Translations under genes and position numbers: made by a program
Part shown: positions 46,318-54,389 of the stretch, in pieces
Layout of the letters: each line of letters begins with the position of its first letter
Position numbering within the stretch: position 1 is the stretch's first letter
Source of the DNA: Candidatus Chloroploca asiatica
GTDB lineage: Bacteria > Chloroflexota > Chloroflexia > Chloroflexales > Chloroflexaceae
Assembly (NCBI RefSeq): GCF_002532075.1
Contig: NZ_LYXE01000062.1
Location: 1-64,000 of the forward strand
DNA length: 64,000 nucleotides
Reading direction: 5' to 3'
Notes under the pieces: generated by a model
The model's database searches: none
Told to the model about the DNA's origin: nothing
What the model saw: the letters and a program-made list of their open reading frames with translations, nothing else

Positions 46318-49300
46318 CTACCGTCCGCCAACCCGTGCGCTCGCTTTGAGGTCACCGCCTCGCGTCACAACCACAATGCCCTCTTCACGCAACAGCGCGA
46401 GGTCACGTTTGATCGTGCGCACATTGACCTCCAGGACACGCGCAAGCTCCTCAAGGGTCGCAAAACATCCTTGAGCGATGGCCTCACCAGAGAGGCGGAG
46501 CAGGCAGGTATGGCGGCGGGCAATGCGGTCAACAGGATCATCCGGGGCCTCAATTGTCCAGACGACCGGGTGCAACTCATCAGGTTGCAGGGGGCGTCCG
46601 GTTGGTGCATGTCGTAGGGGGAGCCAGGCGAGACAGCGCGGGCGCTGGACAACCGGCTGGCAAGCTAGCTCCAGGTCAAATGGTTGCAGAGCAAGCAATG
46701 TACGACGTACCTCAGGCTCTTTATTATACCCCAATTCAGTAAGCAATGTGTCAAGAGCATGGGCACGCACGGTTGCTGCCTCGGTGGGGGCGTGGCACGC
46801 GGCGAGCACGCCAGCGATCCGCCAGCGGGTCATTGCCGGGGACCAGTGCGGGAGGCTCGGCTCAACGAGGTTGGCCGCAGCGCGGGCATAGGCAAGGGCG
46901 CGGTCAGGCTCACCTGCTGCGGCATAGACTTCGGCAGCCAGCACGATGCCCTCAACTGGCAGCGGCGGGATACCAGATGCATCAAGCGGCAGCAAGGTCG
47001 CATAGGCTTCGCATGTCTGGCCCAGCCCCAACTGTGCCGCCGCGACCAGGGTCTCCTGAAATGCCGCACCAGGCAAGCTAGCCAGGCGACGGGTCAACGC
47101 AACCCCCTCGCGGGCCAGCGCGAGCGCCTGCTCATACTCGTGCAACGCCAGGAGGTTCAGGGTCATACTGGCAAGCAACAGCTTGAGCGGGGCAAGCAAG
47201 CCGGCCTCGCGTACCAACGGCAACGTCGTCGCCCCAAGCAAACGGCTCTCTTCAAACGCCCCAACCAGGGCAAGCGTATGCACAAGCCGGGCCCGCACCT
47301 CCAACTCAACGCGCTGATCGTCAGCCAGTTGCGCCTGGAAGAGCACCGCACGCAACAGCGCCAGCCCCTCGCCATACCGGCGCTGGCTCAGACAAACCAA
47401 TGCCTCCACCAGCAACGCCCGCGACGCCAGCAGTGGTATCGTCGCCAGCGCAGCAGCATCAACCAGGTGCGCCATCACCGCAGCCGCCTCTTCAACCCGG
47501 CTTGCCGCAAGCAAAGCGGCAACGAGGTTCAAGCGCGCTTCGGTCAAGCTCGTGGATTGAGCATGGAGGCCATTGTTGGAACGCACGCTGGCCCCGCATC
47601 CAACCTCCATCGCCGCAAGCTCAACAGCCCGCTGCGCATAGCGCACGCCCTCATCATACGCCTCACTGATCGCCAACACCTCCGCCAGCGCCAGTGACGC
47701 CTGCGCCTCAAGCCGCGTCAACCCGGCGCAACGCGCCTGGGCCAACGCCTCACGGAGCACCCGCTCGCCCTCCGCAGGATCAACCAGCGTCCCGCGGGCC
47801 AACCCGACGCAGATCAACGCCTCGATCTGCCAATCCTCCCGCCCGGCAGCCTGTACCTCTTCAAGGAGCAGGTCTGGTGCCGAAGCACCCCTCGACGTGA
47901 AGGTGGGATACGCTCTTGGGGCGAGGCCCCCCACCCCCAACCCCTCCCCCACGAGGGGGGCGGGGAGTGAGGACAGCGCCGCCGCACGCGGCGGCTCCCC
48001 GCCTCTCTCACCAGGAGAGAGGCGGGGCAGGGGGGGAGAAGGGGAAAAAGCCATCAAGCGCGCCACGTCCCAGCGTCGGGCATGGCCGACGGGGAGGTTC
48101 AGCGCTTGCACGGCGGCGCTGGCAAAGCCAAGGCTGCGTTGGGCCAGGGGCAACGACCCGGTGGCAAGGGCGGCATACGTTGCATCGAGGGCCTCGTCGA
48201 GCACGGCATCCCACAGGTGGCCTAGGGCGCTATGGGTAAGTCGCTCGAAGCGCAGCGCCACCGGACGATCCAGCGCAGGGCCAAGCGCCGTGGCGAGTTG
48301 GGCGTGCAAGGTACGCCGCGCTTCAGGGTCCAGGCGCTCAAGCAGATACACCCCGAGGTCAGGGTGGACCAGACGCAGATACTGGCCCCGTTCGATCAGC
48401 ACCCCGGCGATCAGCAGGTCAGACAGCAGGGCCACCCGCTGCCCCGGCTCAGGCCAGAGCGCCTCGATCAGGTTCTCATCGGCAGGGCGCCCAAGCAGCG
48501 CAAAGGTACACGCCATCATCCATGCCGCAGGCGCAAGCCGTGCGACTTGCCAGCGCATCAACGCGGGCATCGTTGTGGGGAGGGGAAAATCCGGCCTGAT
48601 GAGGCCCCATCCCGTCGGTGGGTCATACCAGAGCACCTGATGTTCATAGAGAACGTGGATCAGGCCCAGGAGCAACCCGGGATGACCACCACTGCTCGTG
48701 AGCAAGCGGTCGCGCAATGCAGGGGCAATGCGGCCACCTACGGCAGCCTGGGCCAGGCGCATCGTCGCCTGGGGGTCAAGCGGCTCAAGGGCCAGCAGGC
48801 GCAGGGGCAAAAGGATCGGTCGGCGCATCGTCGCCACAGGGAAACTCGCCTCACCGGGGGGCGCCGTCAAGACCACGCAGAGGGCTCGTGGGCCGGCGAG
48901 CAAGCGGATCACGAGTTGTCGCAGCGCCTGATGATCACCAGGAAAATCATCGATCACGAGCAGCAAGGCACCCTGTGCAGCCACGTGATCGAGCAACGCG
49001 ACCAGGGCCTGCAGCGGATCAAAACGAAAGCCCTGCGCACGACGCAGCGGCTGCGGCACACGCTCGGGCAGCATCTCGCGCAGACGGGGCATCTGGCGAC
49101 AGAGCAGATGCCACTGCTGGTCATCAAGACGCGCACAGGCGGCCCGCAGATAGACACGAGCCGTACGGCCAGCGCCGAGCACCCCATCTTCAAAGAGTTC
49201 CCAGATATCGTGCGCTCCCGTACGAGGCGTCAACCAGAGGACAGTCCACGAAGCGCGCAGGCGCACCTGGGCGGCAAACTCCTGCACCAGACGCGTCTTG

Positions 49301-50211
49301 CCTAGCCCACTCGCACCCTCGATCAACACCGCCGCAGGGCGGCGAACCAGCGCCTGCTGCCACGCCTCAGACAACCCCTCAAGTTCACGCACCCGCCCGA
49401 TCAAAGGCAACGCCGCTGCGAGGCCACTCTCGACCTCAACCGGCAACGCCAGCGGCAACATCGGCAGTTCAGCAAGGGGAGCTATCGGGGCGGAGGCCAC
49501 GGGCGGAGGCGTCCGTGCCAGCAAGCGAGCCAATTCATCCAGCGCAGGCCAGGTATGCTGTTGCCACTCGGCACGCAGCATCGAGCGGGCCTGACTCACC
49601 TGATCCAGGGCAGCCTCGTGCTCACCGAGGTCAAACAACGCCTGCACCGCCGCAACGTGGGCCTGCTCCTCCCACGGCTCCTCTATCACCCAGCGGCGAG
49701 CGGTGCGCAGCAAAAGCATCGCCGAACCACTGGCACGAGCGAGCGTCACCAGACGATGGAGCACCTCGAGGTAACGGACTTGCGTCACACTCGCCTCGTG
49801 GGCAGCCCAGGCATCAGCGAGCGAACCAAGGAACGGCCCCGTATAGAGCGTCATCGCATGCTCAAGCTCGGCCTGGGTCGCATCGGGGCGGCTCTGGTGC
49901 ATAAAGGCATGGTAATCGCTGAGCACCACCAGGTGCGGATCAAGGCCGAGGTGGTACTCGGAAGTGACGAGGATCGGACCAAGGGCTTGCCGAAGGTAAT
50001 GCCTTGCCGAGCGCAGGCGGCGCTGAACATGCGCCGGTTCCAGCGTCGGAAAGAGATCGTCACCGAGTAATGTCAGAGGGATCGGGGAAGGGAACGCACA
50101 GACGAGACGCGCCAGCAGAACCTTCGCCATACGGGTCGGCACCTGAACCAACTCACCATCGAGTTCAACCCGCCACTGTCCAAACATCCACAGACGCAAC
50201 GTATTATGCAT
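46318..50211 (-). CDS. Giant SARP-type regulator: BTAD, AAA ATPase, TPR, C-terminal HTH
   Basis: Protein of 1297 residues. Residues 1-95 resemble the winged helix of SARP regulators (LRLWMFGQWRVELDG, RLRSARHYLRQALGP) and 95-240 the BTAD helices. The ATPase follows (PLIGRVRELEGL; Walker A GASGLGKT near residue 300; LLLVIDDFPGD as Walker B). Then come helical TPR-like repeats, and at the end (from about 1210) a block with RHTCLLRLSGEAIAQGCFAT, LEELARVLEVNVRTIKRDLA and a G-rich tail that resembles the helix-turn-helix of DUF1670 proteins. A repeat of about 45 codons is inserted in frame near residues 720-765. Likely a signal-responsive activator; targets unknown. Confidence 0.75.
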   Translation of the reverse strand: MHNTLRLWMFGQWRVELDGELVQVPTRMAKVLLARLVCAFPSPIPLTLLGDDLFPTLEPAHVQRRLRSARHYLRQALGPILVTSEYHLGLDPHLVVLSDYHAFMHQSRPDATQAELEHAMTLYTGPFLGSLADAWAAHEASVTQVRYLEVLHRLVTLARASGSAMLLLRTARRWVIEEPWEEQAHVAAVQALFDLGEHEAALDQVSQARSMLRAEWQQHTWPALDELARLLARTPPPVASAPIAPLAELPMLPLALPVEVESGLAAALPLIGRVRELEGLSEAWQQALVRRPAAVLIEGASGLGKTRLVQEFAAQVRLRASWTVLWLTPRTGAHDIWELFEDGVLGAGRTARVYLRAACARLDDQQWHLLCRQMPRLREMLPERVPQPLRRAQGFRFDPLQALVALLDHVAAQGALLLVIDDFPGDHQALRQLVIRLLAGPRALCVVLTAPPGEASFPVATMRRPILLPLRLLALEPLDPQATMRLAQAAVGGRIAPALRDRLLTSSGGHPGLLLGLIHVLYEHQVLWYDPPTGWGLIRPDFPLPTTMPALMRWQVARLAPAAWMMACTFALLGRPADENLIEALWPEPGQRVALLSDLLIAGVLIERGQYLRLVHPDLGVYLLERLDPEARRTLHAQLATALGPALDRPVALRFERLTHSALGHLWDAVLDEALDATYAALATGSLPLAQRSLGFASAAVQALNLPVGHARRWDVARLMAFSPSPPLPRLSPGERGGEPPRAAALSSLPAPLVGEGLGVGGLAPRAYPTFTSRGASAPDLLLEEVQAAGREDWQIEALICVGLARGTLVDPAEGERVLREALAQARCAGLTRLEAQASLALAEVLAISEAYDEGVRYAQRAVELAAMEVGCGASVRSNNGLHAQSTSLTEARLNLVAALLAASRVEEAAAVMAHLVDAAALATIPLLASRALLVEALVCLSQRRYGEGLALLRAVLFQAQLADDQRVELEVRARLVHTLALVGAFEESRLLGATTLPLVREAGLLAPLKLLLASMTLNLLALHEYEQALALAREGVALTRRLASLPGAAFQETLVAAAQLGLGQTCEAYATLLPLDASGIPPLPVEGIVLAAEVYAAAGEPDRALAYARAAANLVEPSLPHWSPAMTRWRIAGVLAACHAPTEAATVRAHALDTLLTELGYNKEPEVRRTLLALQPFDLELACQPVVQRPRCLAWLPLRHAPTGRPLQPDELHPVVWTIEAPDDPVDRIARRHTCLLRLSGEAIAQGCFATLEELARVLEVNVRTIKRDLALLREEGIVVVTRGGDLKASARVGGR
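47915..48052 (-). repeat. In-frame palindromic repeat inside the SARP gene
   Basis: A stretch of about 138 bp, unlike the rest of the gene: CCCCCACCCCCAACCCCTCC-type and CCGCCTCTCTCACCAGGAGA-type segments that fold as hairpins (GCCTCTCTCACCAGGAGAGA at 48002). It keeps the frame and encodes a Pro/Gly-rich piece with SPSPPLPRLSPGERGG and SLPAPLVGEGLGVGG, peptides typical of translated bacterial interspersed repeats. Confidence 0.75.
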
Positions 50212-50276
50212 AGAAGAAGGAGGAAGGAGGAAACAGGGTGAGCGTATCAGAACGCCCTATACACCCCTATCGTCGC

Positions 50277-50301
50277 CATAAAGCTTCCCGGAAGCTTTAT
50301 G
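50277..50301. repeat. AAGCTTCCC hairpin upstream of SARP and sortase genes
   Basis: CATAAAGCTTCC and its complement around a single C. The same core occurs at 46166-46188 on the other side of the SARP gene. TACAAT at about 50303-50308 could be a -10 box for the sortase gene. Confidence 0.45.
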
Positions 50302-50435
50302 CTACAATAGACGCGAGGCATTATACCAGAAAATCGTACCCTGCTTCACAAAGTGTGAACAAACTCACCCGTTTTCTCCGCAGCTTTTCCATATCTTAAG
50401 TAAAAGTTAAGTAATCTGGGAATCCGAGGGAATCT

Positions 50436-51566
50436 ATGATGAAACATACGTACATAAGCGTCATAGCATTGTTCACACTGCTCGCGCTGTTTGGGGCAAT
50501 GCCAGCGCAGGCGCAGCAACGCGAACGCTGTTTCGCCGCGACGGGCTATTGCATTACCGGGCCGATTCAGCGTTTCTGGGAACAACATGGTGGCCTGGCG
50601 GTCTTTGGGTACCCGCTGACGCCATTGCAAACCGAGGTGATCGAGGGGCGGCGCGTGCAAGTGCAATGGTTCGAGCGGCACCGGCTCGAACTGCACCCCG
50701 AGCTTGCCTGGCCCTACACCGTGCAACTAGGCCGCCTGGGCATTGAACGGCTCGCCCGTGACGGGCGCAGCCCGGTGCTACCGGTCGCGGGGCAAGCAGC
50801 GGCGGGTTGCCGCTTCTTTGGCGACACAGGGCTCAACGTATGCGGCGACATCCTGCGCGCCTGGTCAGCGAACGGCATCGAAAACGACGGGCGCGCCGGG
50901 TACAGCGTCGCCGAAAGCCTGGCGCTCTGGGGGTTGCCAATTACCGAAGCCCGCCCGGAGACCTTGGCCGACGGACGCGAATACATCGTGCAATGGTTCG
51001 AACGAGCACGGCTCGAAATCCACCCCGAGCAACCGGCACAGTTTCGGGTGCTAGGCGGTCTACTGGGGGCCGAACTAAAACCGCAGGCCCAAGCTGCACC
51101 GCGGGCCGTACGCGCCGTACCGCAGCGGATCGTCGCCCCAGCGCAAGGCATCGATAGCCCCATCGTCTCAGTTGGCCTTGATCCCCAGGGCGTGCCCGTC
51201 GTACCCAGGCACGACGTCGGCTGGTACAACCTCAGCGCCACCCCCGGCGAAGGCGAAAACATCGTGCTCTGGGGACACGTCCTGCGCTTCCGGGACACAC
51301 CATCAATTCCGGCCCCCTTCGCCCGCATCAAAGACCTCGTGCCAGGGGACATCATCACCTTGCACACCAGCACCGGCCAGCGCTTCGACTACATTGTCAG
51401 CCGCCAGATCTGGGTCAAACCGGAAGAAGTGCAGTACATCCTGCCGCAACAACAAGAACTGCTGACCCTCGTCTCGTGTATCGGCGACCAGGTGATCGTC
51501 CAGAACGAAGTGGTAGACATGACCCACCGCCTCATCACCATCGCCAGACCTGTGACGGGGAGATAA
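50436..51566 (+). CDS. Secreted sortase with two tandem FGYPLT-type modules
   Basis: Protein of 376 residues. A signal peptide ends near AMPAQAQQ. Residues 30-105 and 118-215 are two copies of a module found in two other proteins here (CFAATGYCITGPIQRFWEQ, GGLAVFGYPLT, WFERHRLELHPE; second copy GREYIVQWFERARLEIHPE). The sortase domain fills the C-terminus, with His 281 in LWGHV, Cys 348 in LVSCIG and Arg 365 in THRLITIARP. It should act on the outer face, cutting and joining surface proteins, but no LPxTG-type substrate is visible nearby. GAGGG precedes the ATG. Confidence 0.85.
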   Translation: MMKHTYISVIALFTLLALFGAMPAQAQQRERCFAATGYCITGPIQRFWEQHGGLAVFGYPLTPLQTEVIEGRRVQVQWFERHRLELHPELAWPYTVQLGRLGIERLARDGRSPVLPVAGQAAAGCRFFGDTGLNVCGDILRAWSANGIENDGRAGYSVAESLALWGLPITEARPETLADGREYIVQWFERARLEIHPEQPAQFRVLGGLLGAELKPQAQAAPRAVRAVPQRIVAPAQGIDSPIVSVGLDPQGVPVVPRHDVGWYNLSATPGEGENIVLWGHVLRFRDTPSIPAPFARIKDLVPGDIITLHTSTGQRFDYIVSRQIWVKPEEVQYILPQQQELLTLVSCIGDQVIVQNEVVDMTHRLITIARPVTGR

Positions 51567-51856
51567 GCAGCGTGCCAACAAAACTAGTACTTTGGTAACC
51601 GTACTAGCTTAGTACCAAAGGGCTAATCCGAAATAGTACTTTTTCCACTAACCTTTTCTGACACGAATGGGTATCTTTACGACTATTCAATGTCGAATTA
51701 TATGGTAAGTCTGGCGCACGCGTGAACGCACAAACATGCATCGCGGCAGCGTGTTGTTATGTGTGCATCAGGATCTTCCAAAGCTCACAACGAAGGGGAA
51801 GCATACAGAGGAGTATCAGCATATAAGTCATACGTACAAGAACAAGGAGTGGGTGT
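51567..51856. promoter_or_regulatory. Intergenic region before response regulator
   Basis: No gene. A CTTTGGTA..TACCAAAG inverted repeat lies at about 51588-51620, with a third TAGTACTTTTT soon after, and could end the sortase transcript. AAGGAGTGG at about 51845-51852 is the ribosome site of the next gene. Confidence 0.5.
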
Positions 51857-52651
51857 ATGGAAGATCAGAGGCTACTAGTGGTGGAGGACGAGCCAGTCAC
51901 GCGCATGATGCTTGATGCACAGTTGCGCACAGCTGGCTTTCTGGTTACAACAGTTGAGAGTGCAGAAGCAGCGCTCGGGTTACTCCATCACGAGCGTTTC
52001 CCCCTGATGATCACCGATCTTCTGTTGCTCCAGATGGACGGTTTAACCCTTCTGCGCGAGGCCAAAGCCCTGGATCCAGATCTCGAAGTGATCGTATTGA
52101 CCGGAGCCGCCAGCCTTGAGACAGCGATCGCGGCAGTCAACCTAGGGGCGGCCGGGTATCTGCGCAAGCCAGCGAGCATGCATGACCTGATTACACATGT
52201 AAAAGTGGTTATTGCGAAGCGCCGTCTACGGCTCGATCACCTAAAAGCCCTGCGACAACTTGGTACTCAGTTATTGCATCTGGCCGATCCTGCTGAGACA
52301 TCCTATGCGGCTACGCCCCCCGAACAGCGTTTGCGTGTTGGCCGCCTCGAAATTGACCCTCTCCGTCGCCGTGTTGTAGTTGATCAGCATCCTGTACGTC
52401 TTTCGCATGGCGAATTCGATCTAATCCTCTACCTCGCTCGGCACAGCAACTGCGTGGTGTCGGTTGAAAAGATCGCTCGCGAAGTCCTGGCTTACCATGG
52501 CTGTACCACCGACGAGGCACGGCAAATCGTCAAAGCGCTAGTCTATCGCGTCCGTCGTAAAGTAGAACCCGATCCGGAGCTCCCCTGTCTGCTCATCTCG
52601 GTTCGTGGTGCGGGCTATATGCTGACCTCTGATGACCCAGATTCCTTCTGA
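51857..52651 (+). CDS. OmpR-like response regulator
   Basis: Protein of 264 residues. Receiver domain (1-125): LLVVEDEPVTRMMLDAQL, phospho-acceptor Asp in MITDLLLLQMDG, Thr in IVLTGAAS and Lys in YLRKPAS. Coiled linker to about 150. C-terminal winged helix (160-258): LEIDPLRRRVVVDQHPVRLS and FDLILYLARHSNCVVS, with KALVYRVRRKVEPDPELP as the recognition part and SVRGAGYML as the wing. The MDG replaces the common MPG after the Asp. No histidine kinase is adjacent; the nearest is the hybrid kinase at 57-60 kb. Confidence 0.85.
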   Translation: MEDQRLLVVEDEPVTRMMLDAQLRTAGFLVTTVESAEAALGLLHHERFPLMITDLLLLQMDGLTLLREAKALDPDLEVIVLTGAASLETAIAAVNLGAAGYLRKPASMHDLITHVKVVIAKRRLRLDHLKALRQLGTQLLHLADPAETSYAATPPEQRLRVGRLEIDPLRRRVVVDQHPVRLSHGEFDLILYLARHSNCVVSVEKIAREVLAYHGCTTDEARQIVKALVYRVRRKVEPDPELPCLLISVRGAGYMLTSDDPDSF

Positions 52652-52657
52652 TGGGTT

Positions 52658-52680
52658 GGGGCACGGCGGTGCCGTGCCCC
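52658..52680. terminator. GGGGCACGGC hairpin after response regulator
   Basis: GGGGCACGGC and GCCGTGCCCC around a GGT loop. The same GGGCACGGC..GCCGTGCCC core is the building block of the minisatellite at 56.4-56.9 kb. Confidence 0.5.
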
Positions 52681-52841
52681 GACCAACAGTAACAAACCCT
52701 TCACTATAGGTACAACTCTCTCATCTGTACCAGGAACGACCTCAGGCTATCATGGATCTTGGCACCCCTTCTGGCAGCCTCATCTTGCGGTGCAATGCGC
52801 ACTGAGCCGGGGTGAACCCTAGTTTGGATGGATACGTCCCT

Positions 52842-54320
52842 ATGCAACAACAGATTGTGGTGATTGGTAGCGGCTTTGGCGGTTTGAGCGCAGCCATCAG
52901 GCTTGCCGCTAAAGGCCATCAGGTAACCCTTCTTGAAAAGCGTGATAAGCCCGGCGGGCGGGCCTATGTTTACAAGACCCAGGGCTTTACCTTTGACAGC
53001 GGGCCAACGGTAATTACGGCCCCGTTTATGTTCGATGATATCTGGCAGGCGGCGGGCAAACGTCGCGAAGATTATTTCGAACTTCAGCCCTGCAAGCCCT
53101 ACTATCGCCTCTTTGATGCCAAAGGCCGCCATTTTGAGTATGGCGATGATCCGGCGGCAATCCTGGAGGAGATCCGGCGCTGGAACCCTGGTGATGTCCA
53201 GGGCTACAAAAAGTTTATGGCTTCGACCCGGGCGATCTTCGAGAAGGGTTTTGTCGAACTCGCCGATCAGCCGTTCCTCCACTTTACCGATATGATGCGC
53301 GTGGCGCCCGATCTTATTCGGATGCAGTCGTACCTGAGTACCTATCGCTATGTCTCGCGCTTTATCAAGCACGACTTCCTCCGCCGCTGTTTCTCGTTCC
53401 ACCCGCTCTTTATCGGGGGCAATCCATTCGATTCATCGTCGATCTATGCGATGGTTCACTACCTCGAACGCGAGTGGGGGGTTCACCATGCGATGGGTGG
53501 CACGGGGACGATTGTCGCGGCGATGGCAAAGTTGTTCAAGGAGATCGGGGGCAAGCTCGAACTCAATGCCGAGGCAAGCGAGATCATGGTAGAGAATGGG
53601 CGCACTGTTGGGGTGCGGCTGGTGGATGGGCGGATCTTCAAGGCCGATACAGTGGTCTCGAATGCCGATGTGCCGTACACCTATCAGAAGCTGATCGCCC
53701 CCGAGCACCGGAAGTTCAACACGGATCGCCGCTTGCTCAGCAAGAAGTATAGTATGTCGCTGGTGGTGATCTATCTGGGGCTGAATCGTCGCTACGACGA
53801 TCACGGTCTGGTGCAACATAACATTATCTTTGGCAAGCGCTACAAGGGCCTGCTCAACGATATCTTCAACCGCAAGCACCTCAGCCGCGACTTCTCGCTC
53901 TATCTCCACCGCTCTTCGCACGCCGACCCGAGCATGGCCCCAGCAGGCGGCGAGGCAGTCTATGTGCTGTCGCCGGTGCCACACCTCGGGGCACGCACCG
54001 ATTGGTCGAAGGCGGCCAAAGGCTACCGGAACACGATCATCAATTTCCTCGAAGAGAACTATATGCCCGAACTCAGCAAGCATATCGTCGTCGAGCATAT
54101 GGTTGACCCGCGTTATTATCGCGACGCACTCAACACCCACCTTGGCTCAGGCTTCTCGATGCAGCCGCTGCTCACCCAGTCGGCCTGGTTCCGCCCGCAC
54201 AACCGCTCGGAGGACATCCCGAACCTCTACTTTGTTGGTGCGGGCACTCATCCCGGGGCCGGCCTGCCCGGGGTGCTTTCGTCGGCGATCATTGCGGAAC
54301 GCTTGATCGGCGAAGCGTAA
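52842..54320 (+). CDS. crtI: Phytoene desaturase-type carotenoid oxidoreductase
   Basis: FAD enzyme of 492 residues. N-terminal dinucleotide fold [74 protein letters not shown] and the C-terminal FAD block [19 protein letters not shown], all typical of CrtI. It introduces double bases into phytoene at the membrane, giving lycopene or neurosporene. The frame opens at a GTG at 52812; I prefer the ATG at 52842 where the family starts. No other carotenoid gene is in the window. A long hairpin follows at 54328-54368. Confidence 0.85.
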   Translation: MQQQIVVIGSGFGGLSAAIRLAAKGHQVTLLEKRDKPGGRAYVYKTQGFTFDSGPTVITAPFMFDDIWQAAGKRREDYFELQPCKPYYRLFDAKGRHFEYGDDPAAILEEIRRWNPGDVQGYKKFMASTRAIFEKGFVELADQPFLHFTDMMRVAPDLIRMQSYLSTYRYVSRFIKHDFLRRCFSFHPLFIGGNPFDSSSIYAMVHYLEREWGVHHAMGGTGTIVAAMAKLFKEIGGKLELNAEASEIMVENGRTVGVRLVDGRIFKADTVVSNADVPYTYQKLIAPEHRKFNTDRRLLSKKYSMSLVVIYLGLNRRYDDHGLVQHNIIFGKRYKGLLNDIFNRKHLSRDFSLYLHRSSHADPSMAPAGGEAVYVLSPVPHLGARTDWSKAAKGYRNTIINFLEENYMPELSKHIVVEHMVDPRYYRDALNTHLGSGFSMQPLLTQSAWFRPHNRSEDIPNLYFVGAGTHPGAGLPGVLSSAIIAERLIGEA

Positions 54321-54327
54321 ATTGAGG

Positions 54328-54368
54328 GATGGATGTGCGTGCCAACTGCGTTGGCATGCACATCCATC
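54328..54368. terminator. 19-bp hairpin after crtI
   Basis: Arms GATGGATGTGCGTGCCAAC and GTTGGCATGCACATCCATC (one G-T pair) with a TGC loop, 8 bases after the crtI stop. No T-run follows. Confidence 0.6.
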
Positions 54369-54389
54369 TCTGAGAGTGTAAAGTAATGT

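Noticed and set aside
46684-49904. Long plus-strand frames opposite the SARP gene
   Set aside because: Arg/Gln-rich translations typical of antisense frames; the minus-strand protein has recognisable domains throughout.
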